A DNA stretch of 64,000 nt from Phyllobacterium phragmitis (GCF_002980495.1 NZ_PVBR01000025.1:1-64000), one strand, 5' to 3'; numbered from the stretch's first letter, positions 46,849 to 56,207 are shown. Notes: generated by a model from the sequence alone, not told the origin. Made by a program: numbers and translations.

Positions 46849-47949
46849 ATGAAGCTATTATCGCTTCTCCAAACGATGTTTATGAGCCTCGCTTTGTCGT
46901 TTCCGGCGGCGAGTTCCGCTGCGTCAGCCGATATGCGCATCGGCGTCGCGGCACCGCTCTCCGGCTCATTCGCGCTTTTGGGACACCAATTGACCGATGG
47001 CGCGCATATCGCGACGACGATGGCGCCTGCCGGGAAAGCGGCCACTCCCATCATCGTTGATGACAAATGTTCGGCGGAGGGCGGGGCCGCCGCCGCAGAG
47101 ACATTCATCAAGGCAGGGGTCCGGATCGCCACCGGCTTTCTCTGCATCGAAGCACTGGAGGCAGCCCTGCCGCTCCTTGCCGAAAAGAACATACCGGTGC
47201 TCACGCCGGGCATCCGCGAGCGTGGCCTCACCGAAAGGCGGGCGAAGGAACCTCTGCCGGTGTTTCGTCTCATTCCGCCGAGCCACAGGGAAGCCGCCGC
47301 GGCTGGTGAAATCCTTGGCCGGTTGTGGCGCGACAAGCCGTTCGCCATCATCGACGATGGCACGATCCGCGGCCGCGAACTGGCGCTGGGCGTGCGCATC
47401 GCCCTGGAGGAGAAAGGACTGAAGCCGGTCTTTACCGATACCTATCGGCCAGGTCTTGAAAACCAGAGCGCGCTGGTCTCACGGCTGCGCCGCGCCGGCG
47501 CCACGCAGGTTTTCATCGGCGGCGAGCGCGATGACGCGGCGGCGGTCGCCAGCGCTGCCGCCGAGCTCGATTATCCGCTTGAGATCGCCGGCGACGAAGC
47601 GCTGATGGCCGCACCTGGCGCCACCGATCTCGCACCAGGCACGCTGATGATCGCCACGCCCGAGGCCGAAACGCTTCCCTCGGCAGCCCCCGCCGTGGCG
47701 GCGATCCACTCTACCGGAAAACCGGCCGAAGGCTATGCCGTACCGGGATATGCAATGCTGCAGATCGCCATGCAGGCCGTAACGGCGGCCGAGGCCGAAA
47801 AGCAGCCGGTGCTCACCGTGTTGCGCAGCAGCAGGACATTCGACACCGCGCTCGGCGCCATAAGCTTCGATGAAAAGGGCGAGCGGAGCGATAATCCCTA
47901 CCGGCTGCTGCGCTATGACGGCAGCCATTTCGTACCCGAGGCCAAGTGA
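46849..47949 (+). CDS. Periplasmic binding protein, branched-chain amino acid type
   Basis: 366-aa protein with a signal peptide (about residues 1-27, ending SSAASA) and a Leu/Ile/Val-type periplasmic binding fold: RIGVAAPLSGSFALLGHQLTDGA, then VIATGFL-like and PVLTPGIRERGLTERR segments, and FRLIPPSHREAAAAGEIL. No permease or ATPase genes are adjacent, so it is an orphan binding protein. It ends one base into the start of the P1 peptidase gene, so the two are likely co-transcribed. Confidence 0.8.
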   Translation: MKLLSLLQTMFMSLALSFPAASSAASADMRIGVAAPLSGSFALLGHQLTDGAHIATTMAPAGKAATPIIVDDKCSAEGGAAAAETFIKAGVRIATGFLCIEALEAALPLLAEKNIPVLTPGIRERGLTERRAKEPLPVFRLIPPSHREAAAAGEILGRLWRDKPFAIIDDGTIRGRELALGVRIALEEKGLKPVFTDTYRPGLENQSALVSRLRRAGATQVFIGGERDDAAAVASAAAELDYPLEIAGDEALMAAPGATDLAPGTLMIATPEAETLPSAAPAVAAIHSTGKPAEGYAVPGYAMLQIAMQAVTAAEAEKQPVLTVLRSSRTFDTALGAISFDEKGERSDNPYRLLRYDGSHFVPEAK

Positions 47950-48956
47950 TGGCGCTCAGGCAGGGACCACGCAATCTCCTGACCGATGTGGGTGGCCTGC
48001 GTGTCGGCAATGCCGGGGACGCGCGCATAAAGAGCGGCGTTACCGCCATCCTCTGCGACAGGCCCGCCACCGCCGCCGTGCAGGTTCTGGGTGGCGCGCC
48101 CGGCACCCGCGAGACCGATCTCCTGGAGCCGCAGAATACCGTCGAGACGGTCAATGCGCTGGTCCTGTCGGGCGGTTCGGCCTTCGGCCTCGATGCGGCG
48201 TCCGGCGTGCAGGCGGCATTGCGTGAACGCGGCATCGGCTTCGAAGTCGGCGGGCATCATATTCCCATCGTGCCCGCAGCCATTCTCTTCGACCTGAGGA
48301 ATGGCGGGGCCAAGGATTGGGGCCGCTATCCGCCCTATCGCGAACTCGGCTATGAAGCCGTCCAGAACGCCGCGCAGGATTTTGCCATCGGCACGGCGGG
48401 CGCCGGCACCGGCGCGCTCGTCAGCGGGTTGAAAGGCGGGCTCGGCTCCGCCTCGATCATTCTCGAAAACGGCATGACCATCGGCGCGCTTGCCGCCGTC
48501 AACGCCATCGGCTCGGTAACGCTCGGCAAAAGCCGCCATTTCTGGGCCGCACCCTTCGAGATCGACGCCGAATTCGGCGGTCTCGGCCTGCCGCATCCCC
48601 TGCCCGCGGATGCGGTTGACGTCGCGCTCAAATTCCGCGATGCCGCTCCCGTTGAAAACACCACCATCGCCGTCATCGCCACCGACGCCGTTTTGACCAA
48701 GGCGCAGGCAAAACGCTTGGCCGTTGCCGCCCATGACGGCTTTGCCCGCGCCATCTGGCCCTCACACACGCCCTTCGATGGCGATCTGGTCTTCGCTCTG
48801 GCAACGGGGACAAGCGGCACGGTGCCGCAACCGGGTGATTTCGTCGATCTCTGTGCAGCCGCCGCCTCGACCATGGCCCGCGCCATCGCGCGCGGCGTCC
48901 ATGCGGCAGAACCCGCTGCGCACGATCCGTTCCCCGTCTGGAAAAGCCGGGAATAA
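47949..48956 (+). CDS. P1-family peptidase (DmpA/BapA-type aminopeptidase)
   Basis: 335-aa N-terminal nucleophile hydrolase. Family blocks are LTDVGGLRVGNAGD at the start, TVETVNALVLSGGSAFGLDAASGV, and GAGTGALVSGLKGGLGSAS, where the GS bond after GGLG is the expected autocleavage site with Ser as nucleophile. Members release N-terminal D- or L-amino acids or beta-aminopeptides. The ATG at 47949 overlaps the binding-protein stop. Uptake and cleavage of small peptides by the pair is a reasonable inference. Confidence 0.88.
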   Translation: MALRQGPRNLLTDVGGLRVGNAGDARIKSGVTAILCDRPATAAVQVLGGAPGTRETDLLEPQNTVETVNALVLSGGSAFGLDAASGVQAALRERGIGFEVGGHHIPIVPAAILFDLRNGGAKDWGRYPPYRELGYEAVQNAAQDFAIGTAGAGTGALVSGLKGGLGSASIILENGMTIGALAAVNAIGSVTLGKSRHFWAAPFEIDAEFGGLGLPHPLPADAVDVALKFRDAAPVENTTIAVIATDAVLTKAQAKRLAVAAHDGFARAIWPSHTPFDGDLVFALATGTSGTVPQPGDFVDLCAAAASTMARAIARGVHAAEPAAHDPFPVWKSRE

Positions 48957-49013
48957 GGCTTCCACCCGTCGCCTCCCCGTGCTAACCGCGCTTGAATTAT
49001 CTGGGAGACCGCC

Positions 49014-49694
49014 ATGCCCCGTCCGCTCGTCATTTCCCCTTCCATCCTGGCTTCCGATTTCTCGAAGCTCGGCCAGGAAGTCCGCGATGTCCTCGATGCA
49101 GGCGCGGACTGGATCCATATCGACGTCATGGACGGGCATTTCGTGCCCAACATCACCTTCGGCCCGGAGGTGGTGAAGGCGATAAGGCCGCTCACCACGG
49201 CTGTTTTCGACACGCATCTGATGATCGCGCCCTGCGATCCCTATCTCGAAGCCTTCGCCAAGGCGGGCTCCGACATCATCACCATCCACGCCGAGGCGGG
49301 CCCGCATCTGCACCGCTCGCTGCAGACGATCCGCGCACTCGGCAAGAAGGCCGGCGTCGCCCTCAACCCGGCAACGCCTGAATCGGCCATCGAATATGTG
49401 CTCGACGATATCGACCTGATCCTCGTGATGACCGTCAATCCGGGCTTCGGCGGGCAGAAATTCATCCCCGCGACGCTGGAAAAGATCCGCCGCCTCAAGG
49501 CGATGGTCGGTGATCGCCCCATCGACATCGAAGTGGATGGCGGCATCACTGCTGAAACGGCTGGCGAAGTCGTCAAGGCCGGCGCCAACGCCGTTGTCGC
49601 CGGCTCCGCCATCTACAAGGGCGGCGCCATCGAGAGCTACCGCGCCAATATCAACGCCATCCGCAAGGCGGCACTGGGGAAGAAGGAACGGTGA
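49014..49694 (+). CDS. rpe: Ribulose-phosphate 3-epimerase
   Basis: 226-aa TIM-barrel enzyme that interconverts ribulose 5-phosphate and xylulose 5-phosphate. The signature [19 protein letters not shown] and the later [17 protein letters not shown] and IEVDGGI blocks carry the metal ligands and catalytic Asp residues. Length is typical. GGGAG lies about nine bases before the ATG. Confidence 0.96.
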   Translation: MPRPLVISPSILASDFSKLGQEVRDVLDAGADWIHIDVMDGHFVPNITFGPEVVKAIRPLTTAVFDTHLMIAPCDPYLEAFAKAGSDIITIHAEAGPHLHRSLQTIRALGKKAGVALNPATPESAIEYVLDDIDLILVMTVNPGFGGQKFIPATLEKIRRLKAMVGDRPIDIEVDGGITAETAGEVVKAGANAVVAGSAIYKGGAIESYRANINAIRKAALGKKER

Positions 49695-49708
49695 TGTTGC
49701 GAAACGTC

Positions 49709-49948
49709 CCCCTCTCTTGCAATTTCTAACACTTAGCCTCCACTTCGCTTCGCTCCGTTCGGGCTAAGATGTTGAAATCGCTTTCTCTCCCGCAAGGGGA
49801 GAGATAGAAGCTGCCCCATCTTTCCTGCCAATCGCAGACGTTGGCGATTGGCAAAAGCGTTCGTGCCGCTATCTCTCCCCTTGCGGGAGAGAAAGCAAAT
49901 TCTTGGACTTGGGCCTTCCCAAGTCCTTAGAATTTGCAAGAGAGGGGA
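49709..49948. repeat. Composite repeat, family R2 (two facing copies)
   Basis: R2 arms at 49709-49806 and 49870-49948 face each other around a core containing GCCAATCGCAGACGTTGGCGATTGGC, itself a dyad that recurs near 19445. It fills the rpe-purB gap. Confidence 0.8.
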
Positions 49949-50069
49949 AGTTGCAGCGCGATAAACGCAACACTGTTGCGAAAACCACAACATCTCTGTA
50001 GACCGCCAGCATCAGTTTCCAACATCGCCCGTCAGCCTCTCACCCGGGCTGCGTCAACAGGATGAACAT

Positions 50070-51374
50070 ATGATCCCGCGCTATTCGCGGCCGGAAATGG
50101 TCGCCATCTGGTCCCCCGAAACGAAATTCCGCATCTGGTTCGAGATCGAGGCCCATGCCTGCGATGCGCTTGCCGAGCTCGGCGTCATTCCCCGGCAGGC
50201 GGCGAAGACGATATGGGAAAAAGGCGGCAACGCGATATTCAATATCGACCGCATCGACGAGATCGAGCGCGAGACCAAGCATGACGTCATCGCCTTCCTG
50301 ACCCATCTGGCCGAATTCGTCGGGCCGGATGCGCGCTTCGTGCATCAAGGCATGACCTCGTCCGACGTGCTCGACACGACGTTCAACGTCCAACTCGTCC
50401 GCGCCGCCGACATCCTCATCGCCGATCTCGACCGTGTGCTTGCCGCGCTCAAGACACGCGCTTTCGAGCACAAGGACACGGTGCGCATCGGCCGCAGCCA
50501 CGGCATCCATGCCGAGCCAACCACGATGGGTCTCACCTTTGCGCGCTTCTATGCCGAGATGGAGCGCAACCGCGCCCGCCTTATCGCCGCGCGCGCCGAG
50601 ATCGCCACCGGCGCCATATCCGGCGCGGTCGGCACCTTCGCCAATATCGATCCGCGCGTCGAGGAACATGTCTGCGCCAAGCTCGGCCTGGAGCCGGAGC
50701 CGGTTTCCACGCAAATCATTCCGCGCGACCGTCACGCCATGTTCTTCGCCACGCTCGGCGTCATCGCCTCGTCGATCGAAAACGTCGCCATCGAAATCCG
50801 CCACATGCAGCGCACCGAGGTGCTGGAGGCGGAAGAATTCTTCTCGCCGGGCCAGAAGGGCTCGTCGGCCATGCCGCACAAGCGCAACCCGGTCCTGACC
50901 GAAAACCTGACCGGCCTTGCCCGCCTGGTGCGCATGTCGGTCACCCCGGCAATGGAGAATGTCGCTCTCTGGCACGAGCGCGACATCTCGCATTCGAGCG
51001 TCGAACGCGCCATCGGACCGGACACGACCATCACCCTCGACTTCGCGCTCAACCGTCTCGCCGGCGTGATCGAGAAGCTGGTGATCTATCCCGACAACAT
51101 GCTGAAGAACATGAACAAGTTCCGCGGCCTCATCCATTCGCAGCGCGTCCTGCTCGCCCTGACGCAGGCAGGCGTGAGCCGCGAGGATGCCTATCGCCTC
51201 GTCCAGCGCAATGCCATGAAGGTGTGGGAGCAGGGCAAGGATTTCCTCGAGGAACTGCTCGCCGACCAGGATGTCCGCGCCGCGCTCCCGGAAGCACAGC
51301 TCCGCGAGAAGTTTGATCTCGGCTATCACACCAAGCATGTCGACACGATTTTCCGGCGGGTGTTCGGGAAGTAG
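50070..51374 (+). CDS. purB: Adenylosuccinate lyase
   Basis: 434-aa purine enzyme acting at two steps (SAICAR cleavage and AMP formation). The fumarase-family signature GQKGSSAMPHKRNPVL is intact, with the catalytic serine, and RFVHQGMTSSDVLDT and IGRSHGIHAEPTTMG supply further active-site residues. Typical length. The start ATG at 50070 is followed by RYSRPEMVAIWSPE, the family N-terminus. The other pur genes are 3.5 kb further right. Confidence 0.96.
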   Translation: MIPRYSRPEMVAIWSPETKFRIWFEIEAHACDALAELGVIPRQAAKTIWEKGGNAIFNIDRIDEIERETKHDVIAFLTHLAEFVGPDARFVHQGMTSSDVLDTTFNVQLVRAADILIADLDRVLAALKTRAFEHKDTVRIGRSHGIHAEPTTMGLTFARFYAEMERNRARLIAARAEIATGAISGAVGTFANIDPRVEEHVCAKLGLEPEPVSTQIIPRDRHAMFFATLGVIASSIENVAIEIRHMQRTEVLEAEEFFSPGQKGSSAMPHKRNPVLTENLTGLARLVRMSVTPAMENVALWHERDISHSSVERAIGPDTTITLDFALNRLAGVIEKLVIYPDNMLKNMNKFRGLIHSQRVLLALTQAGVSREDAYRLVQRNAMKVWEQGKDFLEELLADQDVRAALPEAQLREKFDLGYHTKHVDTIFRRVFGK

Positions 51375-51408
51375 GCCTTGAACGCCGGCAGGATAACGCT
51401 CCTCGTCC

Positions 51409-51522
51409 GCCGTCATTCTCGGGCTTGTCCCGAGAATCTGCGACAATGAAAAGAACAGAAATTGCCGGTTCTAACAGATCATGCCGTTGTAGATTCTCGG
51501 GACAAGCCCGAGAATGACGGCC
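51409..51522. repeat. Inverted repeat pair, family R4
   Basis: GTCATTCTCGGGCTTGTCCCGAGAATC and its reverse complement face each other across about 60 bp downstream of purB. Each arm also contains its own dyad (ATTCTCGGG/CCCGAGAAT). Confidence 0.75.
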
Positions 51523-51592
51523 GGAGAGGATACCGCCAATTCTGACAGACCAGAAACGACTGGGACGTCCAGAATCAAATTTGGAACCAAAG

Positions 51593-51623
51593 GCCCCATG
51601 CCATTGAACGCATGGGGCTTTTT
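51593..51623 (+). terminator. Rho-independent terminator between purB and the VOC gene
   Basis: Nine-base stem GCCCCATGC/GCATGGGGC with an eight-base loop and TTTTT on the right. Flanked on the left by AAA, so it may also serve the convergent minus-strand gene. Confidence 0.75.
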
Positions 51624-51628
51624 CCGTT

Positions 51629-52435
51629 TCAGGCCGCAACGATATTGACGACATTCCCCCACGGATCCTCAAGGCTACGGCTTTTCTTGGCACCCGTATC
51701 CTCAAGCTCGACCCACGCAAGCCCGGTGCGATCCCTGTCGCGCTTGCCGGCGCGGGGGCTTTGCCAGGAATTGGCGGCAATGTGATGGTGATAGCCGCCG
51801 GACGATAGAAACACCGCCTTGTCACCATAAGTCTGCATCGTGTCGAAGCCGACCTCCCGATGCCACCAGCTTTCAGCCTCGGCGGCGTCTCCGACACGCA
51901 GATGCACATGGCCGATGACGGTATTGACAGGTGCGCCGTCCCACATGCGTTTGTCCTGTTCCAGTTCGCGCAAGAGGCCACCGACATCCAGTTGCTCGGT
52001 GGTCATGGCGACCTTCGAACCTTCCCACTGCCAGCTATCGCGCGGCCGGTCGGCATAGATCTCGATGCCGTTTCCTTCCGGGTCGGTCAGGTAGATCGCC
52101 TCGCTGACACGATGGTCGGAAGCACCGGCGATCGGCAGATGCCGGTCGATGGCCTGCCGCGACCAGCGCGCCAGGTCGCCGCGCGACGGCAAAAGGAAAG
52201 CCGTATGGTAAAGGCCGGCGCTGCGCGGATCGTCGGGCCTGGCTGCGGAAAACTGTTCGATCTCGATGAGTTCCCGGTCGCCCGCACCAAGAATGATGGC
52301 GCTGCCGCGCCGCGCCATTTCCCTTAAGCCCACGATATCCTGGTAATAGGCGGCGAGGCCTTCCGCGTCCTTCGCCTTCAATCCCACCTTGGCAACGCGG
52401 ATCGGCGTTGTCACCGCAAAAGGTACATCACTCAT
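51629..52435 (-). CDS. VOC-family protein (glyoxalase/extradiol dioxygenase-like, CatE type)
   Basis: 268-aa protein with two vicinal-oxygen-chelate modules. The first (about residues 10-125) has VGLKAKDAEGLAAYYQDIVGL and IYLTDPEGNGIEIYADRP; the second has VIGHVHLRVGDAAEAESWWHREVGF and a HHHIAANSW metal segment. Metal-binding His/Glu residues are preserved in both, as in catechol-2,3-dioxygenase-like proteins. The ATG at 52435 has GGAG near it; longer starts at 52459 or 52525 are possible. The substrate is unknown. Confidence 0.85.
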   Translation of the reverse strand: MSDVPFAVTTPIRVAKVGLKAKDAEGLAAYYQDIVGLREMARRGSAIILGAGDRELIEIEQFSAARPDDPRSAGLYHTAFLLPSRGDLARWSRQAIDRHLPIAGASDHRVSEAIYLTDPEGNGIEIYADRPRDSWQWEGSKVAMTTEQLDVGGLLRELEQDKRMWDGAPVNTVIGHVHLRVGDAAEAESWWHREVGFDTMQTYGDKAVFLSSGGYHHHIAANSWQSPRAGKRDRDRTGLAWVELEDTGAKKSRSLEDPWGNVVNIVAA

Positions 52436-52527
52436 CTCTGTCTCCGTCTGTTGCAGCATAAGATCGCCACACTCGCCGCATCGCACAAGGCGCGATTCTG
52501 CGAACAACCTGTTCACCGATTGCAAGC

Positions 52528-52563
52528 GAGTGCTTTGGCGAGTGCTTTGGCGAATGCTTCGAC
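52528..52563. repeat. 12-bp tandem repeat
   Basis: GAGTGCTTTGGC occurs twice and a third time with changes (GAATGCTTCGAC) in the divergent promoter region between the VOC gene and the RBBP9-like gene. Confidence 0.55.
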
Positions 52564-52605
52564 AAGCGTCTTGAAGAGCAGCAGCCGGCCATCTAAATCA
52601 GGGCG

Positions 52606-53154
52606 ATGAAAGTCAAAGACGCCGATATCCTCATCATCCCGGGTTATACCAATTCCGGCCCCGACCATTGGCAGACCCGATGGCAATCGAATCTGTCGAC
52701 CGCCAGGCGCGTCGAGCAGGCGGAGTGGTCGAAACCGGTGCGCGAGGACTGGGTTGCAGAACTCATCAAGACGGCCAGCCAGGCGACGCGTCCCATCGTC
52801 CTCGTCGCCCATTCGCTGGGGGTGGCGACCGCGATCCATGCGCTGCCCGAGATCAAGGACAAGGTGAAGGGCGCCTTCTTCGTCGCGCCGCCCGATGTCG
52901 CCGATCCGAGCGTGAGGCCCCGTCATCTGATGACGTTCGGCCCTTATCCGCGCGACCCCCTGCCTTTCCCGTCGATCACCATCGCCAGCCGCAACGATCC
53001 CTTCTGCCGCTATGAAGTGGCCGACGACATCGCCGCGGCCTGGGGATCATTGCTCGTCGATGCGGGCGAATCCGGTCATATCAACGCCGAGTCCGGTCAC
53101 GGCCCGTGGCCGGAAGGCTCGATGGTCTTCGCCAAATTCCTGTCGCAGCTTTAG
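52606..53154 (+). CDS. RBBP9/YdeN-type alpha/beta hydrolase
   Basis: 182-aa serine hydrolase. It has IIPGYTNSGPDHWQTRWQ at the start, nucleophile elbow VAHSLGVATA (Ser about residue 69), the aspartate in ASRNDPFCRYE and the histidine in ESGHINAESGHGPWPEG, the full set of the RBBP9/YdeN family. Function of the bacterial members is unclear. It overlaps the convergent aldolase gene by four bases. Confidence 0.88.
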   Translation: MKVKDADILIIPGYTNSGPDHWQTRWQSNLSTARRVEQAEWSKPVREDWVAELIKTASQATRPIVLVAHSLGVATAIHALPEIKDKVKGAFFVAPPDVADPSVRPRHLMTFGPYPRDPLPFPSITIASRNDPFCRYEVADDIAAAWGSLLVDAGESGHINAESGHGPWPEGSMVFAKFLSQL

Positions 53155-53912
53155 GCCTTGATCGCGTCGACAAGCGCCCGCGCGCCCATCTGGATATAGC
53201 TCGTGTCGTGCGAGACCGTGATGAAACGGAAGCCGAGCGGGGCGTAGCGTCGCGCGAATGCGGGATCGAGCGCGTAAATGCCGGCAAGCTTGCCTGCAGC
53301 GGTTGCCTTGCGGGCGATTTCCGTCAATGGCTCGACCAGCGCCTCGGAACCGGGGTTGGATTCGCGGCCATTGCTCCAGGCGATCGAAAAGTCGCTCGGC
53401 CCGACGAAAACCCCGTCGATGCCGCGTACCGCCAATATGCCGTCCACGGCCTCGAATGCCGCCCGCGTCTCGATCATCGCAAAGGCGAGCGTCTCGCGGT
53501 TGGCATTGGTCAGATAATCGTTCGATCCGCGCTCGCCATAGCCGATATTGGCCCGCAATGGCCCCCAGGATCGTTCGCCGACCGGCGGATATTTCATCGA
53601 AGCCGCGAAACGCTGCGCATCCTCGACGCTGTTGATCATCGGCGCGATAACGGCCTCGGCACCGAAATCGAGCGCGCGGCTCGCCATATCGAAGCGCCCG
53701 ACCGGTATGCGCACCACCGGCGGCTTGCCGAGCGCCAGGATGAGGCCGAGGCCGCGCAGCACGCTTTGCTCGTCATGGCCGCCATGCTGCATGTCGAGCG
53801 TGACGGCATCGAATGCCGTCCGCGCCACCGCCTCGATGGTCAACGGCTCCGGCAGGGCCGACCAGGCGGACAAAAGCGTTTCACCTGAGCGAAGACGGGA
53901 AGCAAGAGACAT
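53151..53912 (-). CDS. HpcH/HpaI-family aldolase
   Basis: 253-aa metal-dependent class II aldolase. The strands FDAVTLDMQHGGHDEQSV and the MIETRAAFEAVDGILAVRGIDGVFVGPSDFSIAW block contain the metal-binding Glu/Asp and are diagnostic. The conserved PPVGERSWGP stretch is present. Members cleave 4-hydroxy-2-oxo acids to pyruvate and an aldehyde. No pathway genes are next to it, so the exact substrate is unknown. Confidence 0.87.
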   Translation of the reverse strand: MSLASRLRSGETLLSAWSALPEPLTIEAVARTAFDAVTLDMQHGGHDEQSVLRGLGLILALGKPPVVRIPVGRFDMASRALDFGAEAVIAPMINSVEDAQRFAASMKYPPVGERSWGPLRANIGYGERGSNDYLTNANRETLAFAMIETRAAFEAVDGILAVRGIDGVFVGPSDFSIAWSNGRESNPGSEALVEPLTEIARKATAAGKLAGIYALDPAFARRYAPLGFRFITVSHDTSYIQMGARALVDAIKA

Positions 53913-54008
53913 AGCGCGGAATCCTGGAGAAATGTGTGAGGCCGGGAGAACCTAGCGCATCGGCCCGAAAACCGGAACCGGTTTCAGCACGGCATTTCAC
54001 CGCAGCGA

Positions 54009-54216
54009 CCGCGGCATCGCCGAGACATGGATTCCTGTGACAAGCACAGGCCCGGGCACAGGAATGACGGAGGTGGTGACGATTTCGCCCTCATGAAAAC
54101 CGTTCAGGAGACTAAAAGGCTGACAAATTAGCCAACAACAGCCAAACTCCCGTCATTCCTGTGCTTGTCACAGGAATCCATGCCTCGCCATCTCCATTTT
54201 TTCGGCGGTGCAGAAC
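54009..54216. repeat. Composite inverted repeat, family R1
   Basis: Two facing R1 arms (54009-54068 and 54150-54216), with the same GGCCCGGGCACAGG insertion as the 44141 copy. It occupies most of the gap between the aldolase and DUF1476 genes. Confidence 0.82.
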
Positions 54217-54260
54217 GGCTCGAAATCCATAGCGCAGTATGCGCCCCATCGTGCAAGCCC

Positions 54261-54287
54261 AAAAAAACCGCCCGTGAAGGGCGGCTT
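54261..54287 (-). terminator. Rho-independent terminator of the DUF1476 gene
   Basis: Read on the minus strand: stem GCCGCCC/GGGCGG with a short loop, followed by seven T. It lies about 30 bases after the DUF1476 stop. Confidence 0.85.
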
Positions 54288-54317
54288 TCCTGAAAGTCTA
54301 CGGCATCCGGCGGAAAC

Positions 54318-54641
54318 TCAGCCTTCCTGGATCTGGCGAACCGCCTCCAGGAGAAGTTCATCCATGGTGCGGCGGATCTGATGATCGGACTGCGCGACGC
54401 CGGCTGCGTCGAAATCCGCGCGGATCTTGCGAAACACGTCCTCGTCGCCCGCTTCCTCGAAGTCGGCCCTGATGACGTCCTTGGCATAGGCGTCGGCTTC
54501 ATCACCCGTTTTGCCCAGTTTTTCCGCAGCCCAAAGGCCCAGGAGCTTGTTGCGACGCGCCTCCGCCTTGAACTTCAATTCTGCGTCATGGGCGAATTTC
54601 TTTTCGAAGGCATCCTTGCGATCGTCCATCCCGGTCATCAT
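54318..54641 (-). CDS. DUF1476 protein, ATPase inhibitor subunit zeta type
   Basis: 107-aa all-helical protein, highly charged. It starts MDDRKDAFEKKFAHDAELKFKAEARRNKLLGLWAAEKLG, which is the DUF1476 signature; the family includes the zeta subunit that inhibits F1-ATPase in Paracoccus and relatives. Two ATGs (54641, 54638) and a third at 54629 are near; GGAG precedes them. It is transcribed away from purC. The inhibitory role in this organism is inferred. Confidence 0.88.
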   Translation of the reverse strand: MMTGMDDRKDAFEKKFAHDAELKFKAEARRNKLLGLWAAEKLGKTGDEADAYAKDVIRADFEEAGDEDVFRKIRADFDAAGVAQSDHQIRRTMDELLLEAVRQIQEG

Positions 54642-54894
54642 TTAACTCCAAGCGCTGGTTTTCTGTTTTCGAATCCGAGTTCGATATGGTGTCGCCTTGT
54701 CTAAATCAAAAGAGGCGCGCAAGATCAATCGGAATTGCCTCATAGACGACTCATGGGGCTGCTCAGGAGTTTCCTACGAAAAACGAGAGGAGCGGCGTAA
54801 AGCATGATTGTGAAAAGCGGCCATTTGCTATAGGTAGCGCGCAAACACCGCGGTCGCACGACCGCTCCGATAGGTCAGACATCTGGGAAAATCC

Positions 54895-55659
54895 ATGAAC
54901 CGTCGCCGCCGTATTTACGAGGGCAAGGCCAAGATCCTTTACGAGGGGCCTGAGCCTGGGACTTTAATTCAGTTCTTCAAGGACGATGCCACGGCCTTCA
55001 ACAAGAAGAAGCATGAGGTAGTCGACGGGAAAGGCGTGCTCAACAACCGTATTTCCGAGCATATCTTCACGCAGCTCAACCGCATCGGCATCCCGACTCA
55101 CTTCATCCGCCGCCTCAACATGCGTGAGCAGCTGATCAAGGAAGTCGAGATCATTCCGCTCGAGGTCGTCGTGCGCAATGTCGCCGCCGGCTCGCTCGCC
55201 AAGCGTCTCGGTATCGAGGAAGGCACGGTCCTGCCGCGCTCGATCATCGAGTTCTACTACAAGGCCGATGCGCTCGACGATCCGATGGTCTCCGAAGAGC
55301 ACATCACCGCCTTCGGCTGGGCAAGCCCCCAGGAGATCGACGACATCATGGCGCTTGCCATCCGCGTCAATGATTTCCTCTCCGGCCTGTTCCTTGGCGT
55401 CGGCATCCAGCTCGTCGATTTCAAGATCGAGTGCGGACGTCTCTGGGAAGCCGACACGATGCGCATCGTCGTCGCCGACGAGATTTCGCCCGACTCGGCC
55501 CGGCTCTGGGACATCCAGACCAATGACAAGCTGGACAAGGATCGCTTCCGCCGCGACATGGGCGGCCTCGTCGAGGCCTATCAGGAAGTGGCGCGCCGTC
55601 TCGGCATCATGAACGAGAACGAAACGCCCCGCCCTGTGGGACCGGTTCTCGTCAAGTAA
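54895..55659 (+). CDS. purC: Phosphoribosylaminoimidazole-succinocarboxamide synthase
   Basis: 254-aa SAICAR synthase, joining aspartate to CAIR with ATP. It begins [21 protein letters not shown] and has the conserved [10 protein letters not shown] and [16 protein letters not shown] segments. Length fits the bacterial monomer. It starts the purC-purS-unknown-purQ run. A strong hairpin (55665-55697) separates it from purS. Confidence 0.96.
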   Translation: MNRRRRIYEGKAKILYEGPEPGTLIQFFKDDATAFNKKKHEVVDGKGVLNNRISEHIFTQLNRIGIPTHFIRRLNMREQLIKEVEIIPLEVVVRNVAAGSLAKRLGIEEGTVLPRSIIEFYYKADALDDPMVSEEHITAFGWASPQEIDDIMALAIRVNDFLSGLFLGVGIQLVDFKIECGRLWEADTMRIVVADEISPDSARLWDIQTNDKLDKDRFRRDMGGLVEAYQEVARRLGIMNENETPRPVGPVLVK

Positions 55660-55664
55660 GACAT

Positions 55665-55697
55665 CAGGCCCCGAATGCGTAATGCATTCAGGGCCTG
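55665..55697 (+). other. Intercistronic hairpin between purC and purS
   Basis: CAGGCCC-c-GAATGC, loop GTAAT, then GCATTC-a-GGGCCTG form a 13-bp stem with one mismatch. No T-run follows, so it is more likely a processing or stability element, or a partial attenuator, than a full terminator. Confidence 0.7.
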
Positions 55698-55737
55698 CAA
55701 TTTCAAAATCGAAGCAGAATTCCAGCAGGATAAGACA

Positions 55738-55980
55738 GTGATCAAGGCACGCGTCACCGTTACATTGAAGAACGGCGTTCTCGACCCGCAGGGCAAGGCC
55801 ATCGTCGGCGCTCTCGACAGCCTCGGTTTCGAAGGCGTCAATTCCGTGCGCCAGGGCAAGGTCTTCGATGTCGAACTCGACACGAAGGACAAAAACGAGG
55901 CCGAAGCCCGCATCAAGGCGATGTGCGACAAGCTTCTCGCCAACACCGTGATTGAAGATTATAGTGTGGAGATCGCGTAG
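55738..55980 (+). CDS. purS: Phosphoribosylformylglycinamidine synthase subunit PurS
   Basis: 80-aa small subunit of the three-part FGAM synthase. It reads IKARVTVTLKNGVLDPQGKAI...VRQGKVFDVEL, the PurS signature. Start is GTG at 55738 with AGGA about eight bases upstream; an ATG further upstream (55675) would add residues not found in the family and lies in the hairpin. It bridges PurL and PurQ and promotes ammonia channelling. Confidence 0.93.
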   Translation: MIKARVTVTLKNGVLDPQGKAIVGALDSLGFEGVNSVRQGKVFDVELDTKDKNEAEARIKAMCDKLLANTVIEDYSVEIA

Positions 55981-56003
55981 AGGTTGCAGCTTGGAGAAAA
56001 TGC

Positions 56004-56207
56004 ATGGCCGGGGTCGATCGGGAATGGCTTTTGCAAGAACTGCTCGAACTCGATCGTCGGATGGATTCTCTCGTGCATTCCGTGCATGATCTGGTAGCTA
56101 CAGCGAAAGAAACCAACAGGCAGTTGGCTGAAGGCCGCGAACATATCGAGAAGCAGAAAAAATCCCTGTCAGCCAAAAGCAAAGCAAGGTTTGAACCGCA
56201 CCCATGA
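56004..56207 (+). CDS. Small unknown protein between purS and purQ (67 aa)
   Basis: Charged helical protein with coiled-coil character ([22 protein letters not shown]..., residues 8-55) and a basic end. Its stop overlaps the purQ start (ATGA), and it begins 24 bases after purS, which supports it being a real gene of the operon. No known family is recognised. It could be a regulator or assembly partner of the FGAM synthase complex, but nothing in the sequence proves this. Confidence 0.65.
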   Translation: MAGVDREWLLQELLELDRRMDSLVHSVHDLVATAKETNRQLAEGREHIEKQKKSLSAKSKARFEPHP

